NCBI GenBank assembly: GCA_012729335.1
Contig: JAAYDJ010000007.1
Span: forward strand, 1-64,000
DNA: 64,000 bases
Origin: Bacteroidales bacterium
GTDB lineage: Bacteria > Bacteroidota > Bacteroidia > Bacteroidales > Prolixibacteraceae
Direction: 5' to 3'
Shown: positions 1 to 9,177 of the stretch, piece after piece
Layout: the number at the start of each line of letters is the position of its first letter
Position numbering within the stretch: position 1 is the first letter of the stretch
The notes under the pieces: generated by a model
The model's database searches: none
The model's input: only the letters and a program-made list of their open reading frames with translations
Told to the model about the DNA's origin: nothing
Program-made: the position numbers and the translations under genes

Positions 1-5
1 TTCAT

Positions 6-50
6 AGCCATCTAGCAATTTTTGGTTTGACAACTCAAAGCTAGATGGCT
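6..50 (+). terminator. Hairpin with T-tract, possible terminator of a gene left of the window
   Basis: AGCCATCTAGC (6-16) is perfectly complementary to GCTAGATGGCT (40-50), an 11-bp stem with a 23-nt loop, followed directly by TTTTCT. This fits an intrinsic terminator for a plus-strand gene ending before the window. The loop is long for a terminator, so another palindromic element is possible. Confidence 0.45.
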
Positions 51-133
51 TTTCTATATATCCATGTCCTTTTGTCTCTGCTCCACTAAAATAAAAACTC
101 AACGGTGGTGAGGCTTTCATTAGTATAGTTGAT

Positions 134-257
134 TGTTAATAATTTGCTCTTCAGTCATATACCGTGGTGAAGCCGGTTATTGTGCTTCACGCCCATGGAA
201 GTCACACGGGGCTAATAGTCATCTCCTAAGGTGGTCGGAGCACCGTGTGACTTTCAC
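134..257. repeat. Dispersed two-hairpin repeat, copy A
   Basis: First of three related ~125-bp elements (others at 272-394 and 61809-61960). It starts with GTTAAT and the word CTCTTCAG. A short hairpin follows (GTGAAGC with GCTTCAC), then CGCCCATGG, then a larger hairpin in which GGAAGTCACACGG pairs with CCGTGTGACTTTC around a ~30-nt loop. There is no open reading frame. Together with copy B it accounts for most of the gene-free stretch 1-401; bases 51-133 hold nothing I recognise. Confidence 0.75.
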
Positions 258-271
258 TTGTCTTTTTGTTA

Positions 272-394
272 GTTAATAACTTGTTCTTCAGTTATATATG
301 GCAGTGAGGCCGGTTAAGGTGCTTCACGCCCATGGAAGTCGCATGGAGCAAATATACATGTCCTTATGTGGTCGAAGCACCATGCGACTTTCAC
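272..394. repeat. Dispersed two-hairpin repeat, copy B
   Basis: Direct neighbour of copy A in the same orientation, about 14 bp apart. Same layout: GTTAAT, GTTCTTCAG, small hairpin GTGAGGC/GCTTCAC (one G-T wobble), CGCCCATGG, then a large hairpin with GTCGCATGG pairing with CCATGCGAC. Relative to copy A both arms of the large stem have changed together. It ends 7 bp before the kduD stop codon, so it lies just downstream of that minus-strand gene. Confidence 0.75.
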
Positions 395-401
395 CTGATG
401 G

Positions 402-1202
402 TCAGTTTTCCAGTTCGTTCTCTCCTTTGACATAGCCGAAGTTGGCCAGGATGCCGCCGTCGACATAGAGGATGTGGCCGTTCACAAAATCGGAGGCTTT
501 GGAGGCCAGAAAAAGGGCGGCGTTGCCCACGTCTTCGGGTTCTCCCCACCGTCCGGCGGGTGTGCGCATCATCACCAGGTCGTTGAAGGGGTGGTTTCCT
601 TCACGGATAGGGGCTGTTTGGGCCGTGGCGATATAACCGGGACCGATACCGTTGATCTGGAGGTTGTATTTGGCCCACTCGCAGCACATGTTGGCCGTAA
701 GCAGTTTAAGGCCTCCCTTGGCTGAGGCATAGGCCGAAACCGTGTTCCGGCCATAAACACTCATCATAGAACACATGTTGATGATTTTCCCCGCCCGCTT
801 TTTGATCATGTGGGGAGCCACCCGCTTGCTCACAATCAGGGGGGCCACCAGATCCACCTCCATCACCTGCCTGAAATCCTTTACGGGCATGTCGAGTATC
901 GGAATCCTTTTGATGATCCCTGCATTGTTGACCAGAATGTCGACCGGTCCTACTTCCCTCTCGATCACGGAGATGCCTTCATCGACCTGCTGTTCGTCGG
1001 TCACATCAAAAACCAGTGTGAAAGCATCCACTCCGGCTTTGGCATACTCTATTTTGGCTGCTTCAAGCCGTTCGGGACTCAGGTCGTTGACACAGATCCG
1101 GGCCCCTGCCTGCCCCAGGGTCTTCCCAATGGCCATCCCAATGCCGTGTGTCCCTCCGGTGATCAGGGCCACCTTCCCCGTCAGATCAAATAAATCATTC
1201 AT
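402..1202 (-). CDS. kduD: KduD-like short-chain dehydrogenase (2-dehydro-3-deoxy-D-gluconate 5-dehydrogenase / gluconate 5-dehydrogenase family)
   Basis: 266-residue classical SDR. The cofactor motif TGGTHGIG is at residues 15-22, NNAG at 92-95, and the catalytic Ser145, Tyr158 and Lys162 (YASAK) are all present. The C-terminal region has the FLAS...FVNGHILYVDGG pattern usual in the family. It is expected to oxidise or reduce a keto-deoxyuronate in the cytoplasm, after KduI, on the way to 2-keto-3-deoxygluconate. The assignment to KduD rather than another gluconate 5-dehydrogenase rests on its position directly downstream of kduI on the same strand. The two genes are separated by a heptamer repeat array, an unusual intercistronic spacer. 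A hairpin repeat follows the stop codon. Confidence 0.88.
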   Translation of the reverse strand: MNDLFDLTGKVALITGGTHGIGMAIGKTLGQAGARICVNDLSPERLEAAKIEYAKAGVDAFTLVFDVTDEQQVDEGISVIEREVGPVDILVNNAGIIKRIPILDMPVKDFRQVMEVDLVAPLIVSKRVAPHMIKKRAGKIINMCSMMSVYGRNTVSAYASAKGGLKLLTANMCCEWAKYNLQINGIGPGYIATAQTAPIREGNHPFNDLVMMRTPAGRWGEPEDVGNAALFLASKASDFVNGHILYVDGGILANFGYVKGENELEN

Positions 1203-1229
1203 ATTCAGTTTTTTTTATTTTGTATTTTT

Positions 1230-1360
1230 ATTCCCGATTCCTCATTCCAGACTCAAGATTCCAGACTCCAGACTCCAGATTCCCGATTCCAATATTCAAG
1301 ACTCCAGACTCCAGATTCCTCATTCCAGATTCAAGATTCCAGATTCAAGATTCCTATTCC
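1230..1360 (-). repeat. Heptamer tandem array between kduI and kduD
   Basis: About 18 contiguous 7-bp words. On the minus (sense) strand they read GGAATCT, TGAATCT, GGAGTCT, TGAGTCT, GGAATGA or GGAATCG, with consensus [G/T]GA[A/G]T[C/G]N. Two arrays of the same family occur at 9501-9640 (after rhaM) and 26121-26275 (after rimO), always with the same orientation relative to the upstream gene. Because 7 is not a multiple of 3 and TGA is frequent, all frames close quickly. Confidence 0.9.
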
Positions 1361-1367
1361 AGTTCGT

Positions 1368-2210
1368 TTATCTGAGTTCATCGGGTTTGATGCCGTCCAT
1401 ATCGGCATAGTCGAGGTTTTCGCCGGCCATGCCCCAGATGAAGGAGTAGTTGGCGGTACCTGCGGCCGAGTGGATGGACCAGCTGGGTGAGAGAACGGCC
1501 TGTTCACTTTTCATCCAGATGTGGCGCGTTTCGGTGGGTTGTCCCATGAAGTGGCAGACAGCCTGGCCTTCAGGAAGGTCGAAGTAATAATAGACCTCGT
1601 TCCTGCGGGAGTGGGTGTGGGGAGGCATGGTGTTCCAGACCGAACCGGGTCTGAGTTCGGTGAGCCCCATCTGCAGCTGGCAGGTGGGTACCAGCTGGTT
1701 GATGATCAGCTGGTTGATCTGTCGCTCGTTGGAGGTTTCCAGGGCGCCCGTGTGGATTACCCTGGCCTTGTCAAAGGTGATGTGGGCCGTGGGATATTCC
1801 TTATGGGCTGGTGCAGAATTCAGATAGAATTTGGCCGGATTTTGCGGATCCTCCGACCTGAAAACCACCTTTTTGCTCCCTTTGCCCACATAGAGGGCCT
1901 CCTTTTTCCGGAGAACATATTCCATCTCATCGACCAGGACCGATCCCGTTCCCCCGGTGTTGATCACCCCCAGTTCACGCCGGTCAAGAAAATGAGTGGC
2001 CTTCAGGGCATCCACGGTTTCCAGCACCAGCTCTTCCTCCAGAGGCATGGCTCCTCCCGTTATGTAACGCTCAATATGGGAGTAGACCAGCCTGATATGG
2101 CCGGGGTCCATCACTTTCTCCACCAGGAACTCCTTCCTGATCCGGTCGGTTCCGTAACCCCTGAAGTCCTCAGGATGGTAGTTGAACCTTTCCTCAAAAT
2201 ATATCGCCAT
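1368..2210 (-). CDS. kduI: 5-dehydro-4-deoxy-D-glucuronate isomerase
   Basis: 280-residue cupin-fold isomerase that converts 5-keto-4-deoxyuronate, released by unsaturated-uronate hydrolases, to 2,5-diketo-3-deoxygluconate. The predicted zinc ligands are His198 and His200 (PPHTHSRR), Glu205 (NEVYYYF) and His247 (WSIHS), with the same spacing as in E. coli KduI. The family blocks RREL...GVIN, LYVGKG, APAH and LSPSWSIHS are all present. The frame stays open 39 bp further upstream, but the ATG at 2208-2210 aligns with family N termini. First gene of a kduI-kduD unit, with a well-spaced promoter about 55 bp upstream. Confidence 0.95.
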   Translation of the reverse strand: MAIYFEERFNYHPEDFRGYGTDRIRKEFLVEKVMDPGHIRLVYSHIERYITGGAMPLEEELVLETVDALKATHFLDRRELGVINTGGTGSVLVDEMEYVLRKKEALYVGKGSKKVVFRSEDPQNPAKFYLNSAPAHKEYPTAHITFDKARVIHTGALETSNERQINQLIINQLVPTCQLQMGLTELRPGSVWNTMPPHTHSRRNEVYYYFDLPEGQAVCHFMGQPTETRHIWMKSEQAVLSPSWSIHSAAGTANYSFIWGMAGENLDYADMDGIKPDELR

Positions 2211-2262
2211 AATCTTAAGTGTTAATTTTTTTACACGATGAGGGGCCATTGGTGACCTCCTG

Positions 2263-2292
2263 CAAATTTAGGTTAATCTGGTCAGCCTTCAA
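2263..2292 (-). promoter_or_regulatory. Bacteroidota-type promoter of kduI-kduD
   Basis: On the minus strand TTG (2292-2290) is followed after 19 nt by TAAATTTG (2270-2263), matching the Bacteroidota -33 TTG / -7 TAnnTTTG pattern with standard spacing. It predicts a short leader to the kduI ATG at 2210. Confidence 0.7.
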
Positions 2293-2331
2293 AAAAAACG
2301 GACTCCAAAGTGGATCAGGGGTAGAAAAGTA

Positions 2332-2366
2332 AAAGCTGGCACGGGGCCCTGCCCTATGCCAGCTTT
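2332..2366 (-). terminator. Intrinsic terminator downstream of the TIM-barrel gene
   Basis: AAAGCTGGC (2332-2340) pairs with GCCAGCTTT (2358-2366). On the minus strand the stem is followed by TACTTTTCT. It lies 44 bp after the stop of the minus-strand gene at 2410-3345 and separates it from the kduI promoter. Confidence 0.65.
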
Positions 2367-2409
2367 ATAATCACCTGATAAATTCAAGCCAGTGCGTGGA
2401 AAATGGTCG

Positions 2410-3345
2410 TCAGACCAGGATTTTGGTGGTCAGGTTGGTGATGCTCTTCTGGATGGCTTCAAAGGGAAGTCCGTCTTTGGTGCGGTCCTGTTCCACGATC
2501 ATATACTTCATGCCGGCCACATCTTTGGCGGCCAGGATTTCCTTGAAGTTAATAACTCCTTCACCCACGGGTGCGAAATCTTCCACACCATCGGTAAAGA
2601 AGAAGGGCTCTTCATGGGTGAACATGTCTTTCATGTGGAAAAGCTCGAACCTGCCCGGGTATTTGTTGAAGATTTCCACGGGATTCTGGCCGGCTTTGGT
2701 GGTCCAGAAGAGGTCAATTTCCATGGTGACCAGCTGAGGATCGAGTTCTGCCAGGAAAATGTCGTAATAGGGGATTTTCCCTTCCACGTTGTCGAATTCG
2801 AAATTGTGGTTGTGGTAACCGAAAAGGAGGCCGGTGTCTTTCATGATCTGGCCCACCTGGTTCCAGTCGGCGGCCATTTTCTGGTAGCTGGCGACGGTAG
2901 TCCGTGCTTCGGGGACGACCCACGGCTGCACGCAGTATTTCACCCCCAGCAGGGCATGGTCGTCGGCCATCTTCTTCGCGTTTTCCAGGGTGATGCCGGC
3001 GGCTTCCACCTGGGTGTGGCTGCTCAGGATCTCCATGCCCAGGTCTTCAACCAGTTTCCGGAAATCGGCAGGTGCGTAACCATAGAATTTCCCGTCGGCA
3101 TAACCCGCCAACTCCACATATTTATACCCCATGTCAGAGACCCTTTTCAGCGACCCGGGCACGTCGGTGGCCATGGCATCACGGATGGTGTACAACTGCA
3201 AACCGATGCCGAAACTCTTCGGATCAGGGGCTTCGGCGACTGGTTTGGCCTTGGGCTTGCAGGATAGTTGTGAAAGTACTACGGCTCCCAATGCTCCTGC
3301 GGCAGACAAACGGATAAAATCCCTTCTGGATTGATTTGAACTCAT
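2410..3345 (-). CDS. Exported sugar phosphate isomerase/epimerase-like TIM-barrel protein
   Basis: 311 residues. The N terminus has a twin-arginine motif (SRRDFIRL, residues 6-13) followed by a hydrophobic stretch and a lipobox ending at Cys29, so the protein is probably Tat-exported and lipid-anchored. The rest is an AP-endonuclease-2 / xylose-isomerase-like barrel with GLQLYTIRD (48-56), YHNHNFEF (177-184), MEIDLFW (208-214), HMKDM (237-241) and VEQD (284-287). These carry the acidic and histidine residues that bind divalent metal in this family. Substrate unknown; periplasmic relatives often sit near glycoside catabolism genes. It is a monocistronic unit between purL (divergent) and kduI, closed by its own terminator. 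Confidence 0.85.
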   Translation of the reverse strand: MSSNQSRRDFIRLSAAGALGAVVLSQLSCKPKAKPVAEAPDPKSFGIGLQLYTIRDAMATDVPGSLKRVSDMGYKYVELAGYADGKFYGYAPADFRKLVEDLGMEILSSHTQVEAAGITLENAKKMADDHALLGVKYCVQPWVVPEARTTVASYQKMAADWNQVGQIMKDTGLLFGYHNHNFEFDNVEGKIPYYDIFLAELDPQLVTMEIDLFWTTKAGQNPVEIFNKYPGRFELFHMKDMFTHEEPFFFTDGVEDFAPVGEGVINFKEILAAKDVAGMKYMIVEQDRTKDGLPFEAIQKSITNLTTKILV

Positions 3346-3507
3346 GATGTGCTATTTTTTAGTATGTGGTAAAGTTTTTGGGGTAAATATAGTAAAAATG
3401 CATCATTTGCCGCGGATCCACCTCCATTCCTGCGACCGGCAGGCAGAAATATTTCCGGCAGTTCTGAAGCTTTCTGTGCAGGAGAACCTGGGCACCCGTC
3501 AATTTCT

Positions 3508-3515
3508 TATCTTTG
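3508..3515 (+). promoter_or_regulatory. Predicted -7 element of purL
   Basis: TATCTTTG matches TAnnTTTG and ends 39 bp before the purL ATG. No TTG at the standard distance upstream was seen. Confidence 0.5.
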
Positions 3516-3554
3516 CTCCTCTTTTCAGGTTGAATCAATTAAAACGTCCTACGC

Positions 3555-6500
3555 ATGGTCCTGTTTTTCACCACCCGCGAGAAAAGTGTTGTTGCCATTG
3601 AAACCTCCCGTGACCTATCCGGTGAGGAGATCTCCAAACTCAGTTGGTTGCTGGGGGAAGCCCGGGTGTCAGAAGTCCCCGTGCTGAAGGGGTGGTATGC
3701 CGGTCCCCGGAAGGAGATGCTCACCCCCTGGAGTACCAATGCCGTGGAAATCACCCAGAACATGGGTGTCGAAGGGATTGTCAGGATGGAGGAGCTGGTT
3801 CCCGTGGCGGGGCCCGGAGTCCCCTTTGACCATATGCTGCAGGCCTTATACCACAATCCCGGCCAGGAGATTTTTACGATTCACCACCAACCTGAACCGG
3901 TGAGGGAGATCACCGACATTGCGGCCTGCAATGAGCAGGAGGGGCTTGCCCTGAGTCAGGAAGAGGTGGAATACCTGCAATCGGTAGCCGAAGCCCTGGG
4001 GCGTCCCCTCACCGATAGCGAAGTGTTTGGTTTTTCGCAGGTTAACTCGGAACACTGCCGTCATAAAATCTTTAACGGGACCTTCGTCATCGACGGAAAG
4101 GAGCAGGAGGAGACCCTTTTTCAGCTCATAAAAAAAACTTCGCAGGTCAATCCCAATAAGATCGTTTCGGCATACCGTGACAACTGTTCCTTTGTGGAGG
4201 GGCCCATGGCGGAGCAGTTTGCTCCAGAGGTGCAGGACCAGCCGGGTTGGTTCCGGGTTACCGATATGGAGACGGTGCTTTCCCTGAAAGCGGAGACCCA
4301 CAATTTTCCGACGACCGTGGAACCTTTCAACGGGGCCTCCACGGGCACCGGCGGGGAGATCCGCGACAGGATGGCCGGGGGCCGGGGCAGCATTCCCGTG
4401 GCCGGTACGGCCGTCTATATGACGGCCTATCCGCGCACCGAAGCGGCACGCCCCTGGGAAGAGGCTACAACACCACGCCCCTGGCTCTATCAGACTCCGG
4501 AGGAGATCCTCATCAAGGCTTCCAACGGAGCCAGCGATTTCGGCAACAAATTCGGACAGCCGATCATTGCCGGGTCGGTACTCACCTTCGAGCATTTCGA
4601 GCATCACAAAAAGTACGGTTACGACAAGGTGATCATGCTGGCGGGGGGTATCGGATTCGGCAAGAAAAAGGAGAGTCTCAAGGGGGAGCCGGTTCCGGGC
4701 GACAAGATTGTTTTGCTGGGGGGTGACAATTACCGTATCGGGATGGGGGGCGGTGCCGTATCGTCGGTGGCCACAGGCGAATTCGGAAATGCCATTGAGC
4801 TGAATGCCGTCCAGCGCGCCAATCCCGAAATGCAGAAACGGGTTTTCAACGCCATCAGGGCACTTACCGAGATGGAGGTAAATCCTGTGATTTCCATTCA
4901 TGACCATGGGGCCGGGGGCCACCTCAACTGTCTCTCGGAACTGGTGGAAAGCACCGGGGGAAAAATAGACACGGCGCGGCTTCCCGTTGGGGATCCCACG
5001 TTGTCGCAGAAGGAGATCATTGGCAACGAGTCGCAGGAACGCATGGGGTTGGTTCTTCATGAGAAGGACGTTCCCCTGCTCACGAGGATTGCCCAAAGGG
5101 AGAGGGCTCCGCTTTATGTGATCGGCGAAGCGACCGGTGATATGCAGTTCACCTTCGAAAACAGTGTGACCGGTGAGAAACCCATCGACTGGCAGCTGGG
5201 CTACATGTTCGGGAAACCTCCGAAAACCGTTCTGGAAGATACCACGGTGAAGATGAGGTTCAGAGAGATGGCCTGGTCACAGGAAAAGCTACAGGCGTAT
5301 ACCGAGATGGTGCTGCAACTGGAGTCGGTGGCTTGCAAGGACTGGCTTACCAACAAGGTGGACCGGTCGGTCACAGGGCGTATCGCCAAGCAGCAGGGTG
5401 CCGGGCCGCTCCATCTGCCGCTTAACAATGTGGGGGTGGTCACGCTCGATTACCAGGGGAGGGCGGGAATCGCCACTTCGGTGGGGCACGCTCCCGTTGC
5501 CGGAATGGTGGATGCCCCTGCCGGGTCGGTGCTTTCCATAGCCGAAGCCCTCACCAACATCCTATGGGCTCCGCTTCCCGATGGCATCCGCTCGGTGTCG
5601 CTGAGCGCCAACTGGATGTGGCCTGCCAGAAACCCGGGCGAAAACGCACGCCTTTATGCGGCCGTCAAAGCCGCCAGCGACTTCGCCTGCCAGATCGGGG
5701 TGAATATCCCTACAGGCAAAGACTCTATGTCCATGACCCAGAAATACCCCGGCGATGTGGTTTATGCCCCCGGAACGGTCATCATCTCCGCCTCCGCGGA
5801 AGTGACCGATGTCCACAAGGTTATCGAACCGGTCTTGTGCAATGACCCCTCCATGCCACTCCTCTTCATCGACTTCTCCTTTATGCCGCGATGCGCCGGT
5901 GGAAGCGCCCTGGCACAGCTCCTCAACCGGCTGGGCAGCCAGGCCCCTGCGGTGGCCGATCCGGGGAAATTCTCAGCCGCCTTTGATGCGGTGCAGGAAC
6001 TGGTCGACCGGCAGCTGATTGTCGCCGGCCATGACCTCTCTTCCGGAGGGTTGATCACCACACTCCTGGAGATGTGTTTTAGCGACAATGTTTCCGGCTT
6101 AGACCTCGATCTGTCGGGGATCGGGGAACCCGACACGGTGAAGCTGCTGTTTTCGGAGAATCCGGGAGTGGTCGTTCAGTGTGGCGATGCGGAAGCCGTC
6201 AGGGAGGTTCTGGTCGCCCGCGGTGTGGCCTTCACCGAGATAGGACGACCGGCTCCGGGGCGGGTGGTGCGCATCCGCAACCATGGCACCGAAACAGAAT
6301 TTGATATTGATTCACTTCGGGACCTGTGGTTCAAGAGTTCCTGGCTCCTCGACCGTAAACAGAGTGGCGAGGCCAAAGCTCTGGAGCGCTACCGTCACTA
6401 CCGTGAAAACGAACTTCACTACCAGTTCGGGAGTTTCACGGGGAAATATGCTGATTACGGGATTGACCCTGCACGTCGCGAACCCACGGGGATCAGGGCG

Positions 6501-7241
6501 GCCATCATCCGCGAAAAAGGCGTCAACGGGGACCGTGAGATGGCCTGGATGCTTTACCTTGCCGGCTTTGACGTGAAAGATGTCCACATGACCGACCTGA
6601 TCAGCGGCAGGGAAACCCTGGAAGAAATCCATCTGATTGTTTTTGTGGGTGGTTTCTCCAATTCCGACGTGCTGGGGTCGGCCAAAGGATGGGCCGGCGC
6701 CTTCCGTTACAATGAAAAGGCACGGATTGCCCTCGAGAATTTCTACCAGAGAAATGACACCCTCAGCCTGGGGGTCTGTAACGGCTGTCAGCTGATGATT
6801 GAGCTGGGCCTTATACCGGCAGGCAGGGCCCCCCGGCCTGCGATGGCCCACAACGACTCCCATAAGTTCGAGTCGGCATTCCTCAATGTCGACCTGCTTC
6901 CCAATCCTTCGGTCATGCTGGGCAATATGGCGGGCCTCCGTCTGGGGGTGTGGGTCGCTCATGGCGAAGGGAAATTCATCCTCGGCGGAAGTGAAGAGGA
7001 GTATCTCATCCCCATGAAGTACAGCCGCAGTTTCTATCCCGCCAATCCCAACGGTTCGGCCTATGATGCGGCTGCCCTCTGTTCTCCCGACGGCCGCCAC
7101 CTGGCCATGATGCCCCACCTCGAACGCGCCTTCAGGCCTTACCACTGGGCCTGGTATCCCCGTGACCGGAAAATGGACGAAATCACCCCCTGGATGCAGG
7201 CGTTCGTTAACGCCCGCGACTGGATCTGGGAACGGCTCTGA
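3555..7241 (+). CDS. purL: Phosphoribosylformylglycinamidine synthase, single-chain form
   Basis: 1228-residue fused enzyme of purine synthesis converting FGAR, ATP and glutamine to FGAM in the cytoplasm (E. coli PurL is 1295 residues). An N-terminal PurS-like segment is followed by the linker with FGFSQVNSEHCRHKIFNG, two synthase halves with KAETHNFPTTVEPFNGAST and TGGEIRDR, and a C-terminal class I glutamine amidotransferase. In the latter, the nucleophile is Cys1075 (GVCNGCQ) and the triad partners are His1188 and Glu1190 (MPHLERAF). No purine-cluster neighbour is present and no PurR-like operator was recognised, so it appears as a stand-alone gene. Confidence 0.97.
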   Translation: MVLFFTTREKSVVAIETSRDLSGEEISKLSWLLGEARVSEVPVLKGWYAGPRKEMLTPWSTNAVEITQNMGVEGIVRMEELVPVAGPGVPFDHMLQALYHNPGQEIFTIHHQPEPVREITDIAACNEQEGLALSQEEVEYLQSVAEALGRPLTDSEVFGFSQVNSEHCRHKIFNGTFVIDGKEQEETLFQLIKKTSQVNPNKIVSAYRDNCSFVEGPMAEQFAPEVQDQPGWFRVTDMETVLSLKAETHNFPTTVEPFNGASTGTGGEIRDRMAGGRGSIPVAGTAVYMTAYPRTEAARPWEEATTPRPWLYQTPEEILIKASNGASDFGNKFGQPIIAGSVLTFEHFEHHKKYGYDKVIMLAGGIGFGKKKESLKGEPVPGDKIVLLGGDNYRIGMGGGAVSSVATGEFGNAIELNAVQRANPEMQKRVFNAIRALTEMEVNPVISIHDHGAGGHLNCLSELVESTGGKIDTARLPVGDPTLSQKEIIGNESQERMGLVLHEKDVPLLTRIAQRERAPLYVIGEATGDMQFTFENSVTGEKPIDWQLGYMFGKPPKTVLEDTTVKMRFREMAWSQEKLQAYTEMVLQLESVACKDWLTNKVDRSVTGRIAKQQGAGPLHLPLNNVGVVTLDYQGRAGIATSVGHAPVAGMVDAPAGSVLSIAEALTNILWAPLPDGIRSVSLSANWMWPARNPGENARLYAAVKAASDFACQIGVNIPTGKDSMSMTQKYPGDVVYAPGTVIISASAEVTDVHKVIEPVLCNDPSMPLLFIDFSFMPRCAGGSALAQLLNRLGSQAPAVADPGKFSAAFDAVQELVDRQLIVAGHDLSSGGLITTLLEMCFSDNVSGLDLDLSGIGEPDTVKLLFSENPGVVVQCGDAEAVREVLVARGVAFTEIGRPAPGRVVRIRNHGTETEFDIDSLRDLWFKSSWLLDRKQSGEAKALERYRHYRENELHYQFGSFTGKYADYGIDPARREPTGIRAAIIREKGVNGDREMAWMLYLAGFDVKDVHMTDLISGRETLEEIHLIVFVGGFSNSDVLGSAKGWAGAFRYNEKARIALENFYQRNDTLSLGVCNGCQLMIELGLIPAGRAPRPAMAHNDSHKFESAFLNVDLLPNPSVMLGNMAGLRLGVWVAHGEGKFILGGSEEEYLIPMKYSRSFYPANPNGSAYDAAALCSPDGRHLAMMPHLERAFRPYHWAWYPRDRKMDEITPWMQAFVNARDWIWERL

Positions 7242-7359
7242 CCTCCTCTCCCTTTCAGCGGGTGAGGAGACCTTCTCCCGGCCTGACAGGGATTTTCCTG
7301 ATCAGATATGCCGGGAATCAGCTTCATGTCCTGCCCTGTGACCCCCGGAAGTGACCGTT

Positions 7360-8019
7360 TCAGTCCACTCCAGGGGGGAGCGTCATGGCGATGGCTCTGA
7401 CTGGTGAGCCGTCGGCTGAAAGCAAACGCAGCGGAAGTGCACAGAAAAAATAACGTCCTTCCTTCATTCCGGGCGGAAAGAGCAGGTTTTCGACCAGGAC
7501 CATTCCTGCACTAAAGAGGATGTGGTGGACGGGCCAGGTATCGGATTCCACCGGGTCGACCGAGATGGCGTCAAGACCAATCCCCTTGAGGGATTTTCCG
7601 GCCAACCACCCGGCAGCCTCTACCGACAGTACCGGGAAATTCCTGAGATATTCTTCATGTTCCCATAGGCTGCTCCATCCCGTACGGAAAAGGAGATAGT
7701 CCAGCCCGGCCATGTTCTCTTCTCTTTTTTGAAGAAAGGAAAGCGATATTTCACATGTCCCTTCCGGGATATCCATCAGGAGGGCTTCTCCGGTGAAATG
7801 GGAGGCCGGGTATTTGTCGAGGGTCATTCCGCCCTGCAGCATGTGGGCCGGAGCGTCCATATGGGTCCCCGTATGGCCGTCCAGTTCGATCCGTAATTCC
7901 CGGTATCCGTCGGTATCCAAAGAGGCCGCCGCACTGATCCGGGGCTTCCCCTTTCCGGGATAGACAGGCATATCGCTGTGCATCAGATGAGTAAGTTCAA
8001 AAACCAGGGCCGGATCCAT
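7360..8019 (-). CDS. Cyclase-family protein (kynurenine formamidase-like metal hydrolase)
   Basis: 219 residues. The defining metal-binding motif HTGTHMDAPAH is at residues 49-59 and fits the HxGTHxDxPxH signature of the cyclase/KynB family, whose members hydrolyse amide or lactone bonds. The N terminus (ELTHLMHSDMPVYPG) is also typical. No kynurenine or tryptophan gene is nearby; the gene is divergent from the rhamnose operon, with 113 bp between the starts. The physiological substrate is therefore open, and a sugar-lactone role would be speculation. Confidence 0.85.
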   Translation of the reverse strand: MDPALVFELTHLMHSDMPVYPGKGKPRISAAASLDTDGYRELRIELDGHTGTHMDAPAHMLQGGMTLDKYPASHFTGEALLMDIPEGTCEISLSFLQKREENMAGLDYLLFRTGWSSLWEHEEYLRNFPVLSVEAAGWLAGKSLKGIGLDAISVDPVESDTWPVHHILFSAGMVLVENLLFPPGMKEGRYFFCALPLRLLSADGSPVRAIAMTLPPGVD

Positions 8020-8094
8020 AGATTATGTTTTTAAGAATTGTCGTACCGTAAAATAAAAACGTTTCTTTTTCAAGGAATCGAGAGGATGAAATTA

Positions 8095-8102
8095 TAAATT
8101 TG
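8095..8102 (+). promoter_or_regulatory. Predicted -7 element of the rhamnose operon
   Basis: TAAATTTG matches TAnnTTTG, 30 bp before the rhaT ATG. No clear TTG at the usual distance, which would fit a regulated promoter. The control region is shared with the divergent cyclase gene. Confidence 0.5.
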
Positions 8103-8132
8103 AAGAATATTATCTAAACCTGTAAAACTGAT

Positions 8133-9164
8133 ATGGTGAATTCTTTGTTGGGGATACTGGTTATCGCCATCGGCAGCTTCGGGCAGTCGAGTTCTTATGT
8201 TCCTATTAACAAGGTAAAAAACTGGTCGTGGGAGAGTTTTTGGCTCACGCAGGGGGTTTTTGCGTGGTTGGTTTTTCCGGTACTGGGAGCGTTGCTGGCG
8301 GTACCGGCGGGGCACACCCTGGGGGAACTGCTCACGGGCAGTGGTTCGGCCGCCATGAAGGCCATGGGATTCGGTGTGCTGTGGGGCATCGGGGGGCTTA
8401 CCTTCGGGTTGAGCATGCGTTATCTGGGGATTGCCATGGGGCAGTCGGTGGCCCTGGGGACCTGCTCTGCCTTCGGAACGCTGATTCCGGCCGTCATGGC
8501 GGGCACTGACCTGTTTCATGGCAAAGGCCTGCTCCTGCTGGTCTCGGTGTGCGTCGCCCTGGCAGGTATCGCCACCATCGGCTACGCCGGAAGTCTGCGC
8601 GCCAAAAATATGACCGAAGAACAGAAAAGAGCTGCCATCAAAGACTTTGCCCTGGGAAAAGGGCTGCTGGTCGCCCTCCTGGCAGGGGTCATGAGCGCCT
8701 GCTTCAGCCTGGGCCTCGAAGCCGGAAAACCCATCGCCGATGCCGCAGCCGCTATGGGCGCCCCCAAACTCTTCATCTCACTGCCCGCCACATTCATGGT
8801 CACCCTCGGGGGTTTCTTTACCAATGCCGCCTACTGCCTCTTCCAGAATTTCAAAAACAAAACCTTCGGCGATTACCATACCGTCGAACGGAAGGTTCTT
8901 ACAAATAACCTCCTCTTCTGTGGTCTCGCCGGAATCCTCTGGTACTCCCAGTTCTTCGGCCTCTCGGTGGGAAAAAGCTTCTTCGCGGAAGAAAGTGTCA
9001 TCATGATCTTCTCCTGGAGCATCCTCATGTCGCTCAACGTGGTCTTCAGCAATGTCTGGGGCATCCTCCTCAAAGAGTGGAAAGGAGTGAGTAAAACCAC
9101 CCGGACGGTTCTCATCGTGGGCCTGGCCATTCTCATTTTTTCGACTTTTATGATCAACTTCTAA
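8133..9164 (+). CDS. rhaT: L-rhamnose:proton symporter
   Basis: 343-residue inner-membrane transporter of the drug/metabolite transporter superfamily, about ten hydrophobic segments, same length as E. coli RhaT (344). Family blocks seen: GSFGQSSSYVPINKVKNWSWESFWL near the N terminus, RYLGIAMGQSVALG, and GVMSACFSLGLEAGKPIADAAA in the middle, which is characteristic of RhaT. It should import L-rhamnose with protons. First gene of rhaT-rhaM-rhaA-GH78; 13 bp separate it from rhaM. Confidence 0.95.
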   Translation: MVNSLLGILVIAIGSFGQSSSYVPINKVKNWSWESFWLTQGVFAWLVFPVLGALLAVPAGHTLGELLTGSGSAAMKAMGFGVLWGIGGLTFGLSMRYLGIAMGQSVALGTCSAFGTLIPAVMAGTDLFHGKGLLLLVSVCVALAGIATIGYAGSLRAKNMTEEQKRAAIKDFALGKGLLVALLAGVMSACFSLGLEAGKPIADAAAAMGAPKLFISLPATFMVTLGGFFTNAAYCLFQNFKNKTFGDYHTVERKVLTNNLLFCGLAGILWYSQFFGLSVGKSFFAEESVIMIFSWSILMSLNVVFSNVWGILLKEWKGVSKTTRTVLIVGLAILIFSTFMINF

Positions 9165-9177
9165 ATCGCATGCCGTT

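Noticed and set aside
40-125. A fourth, degenerate copy of the two-hairpin repeat
   Set aside because: Only short words (ATGTCCTT, GGTGGTGAGGCTTTCA) resemble the other copies; no stem pairs convincingly.
3846-5096. Long minus-strand open frame inside purL
   Set aside because: Antisense shadow of a clear purL domain; its translation shows no domain or motif.
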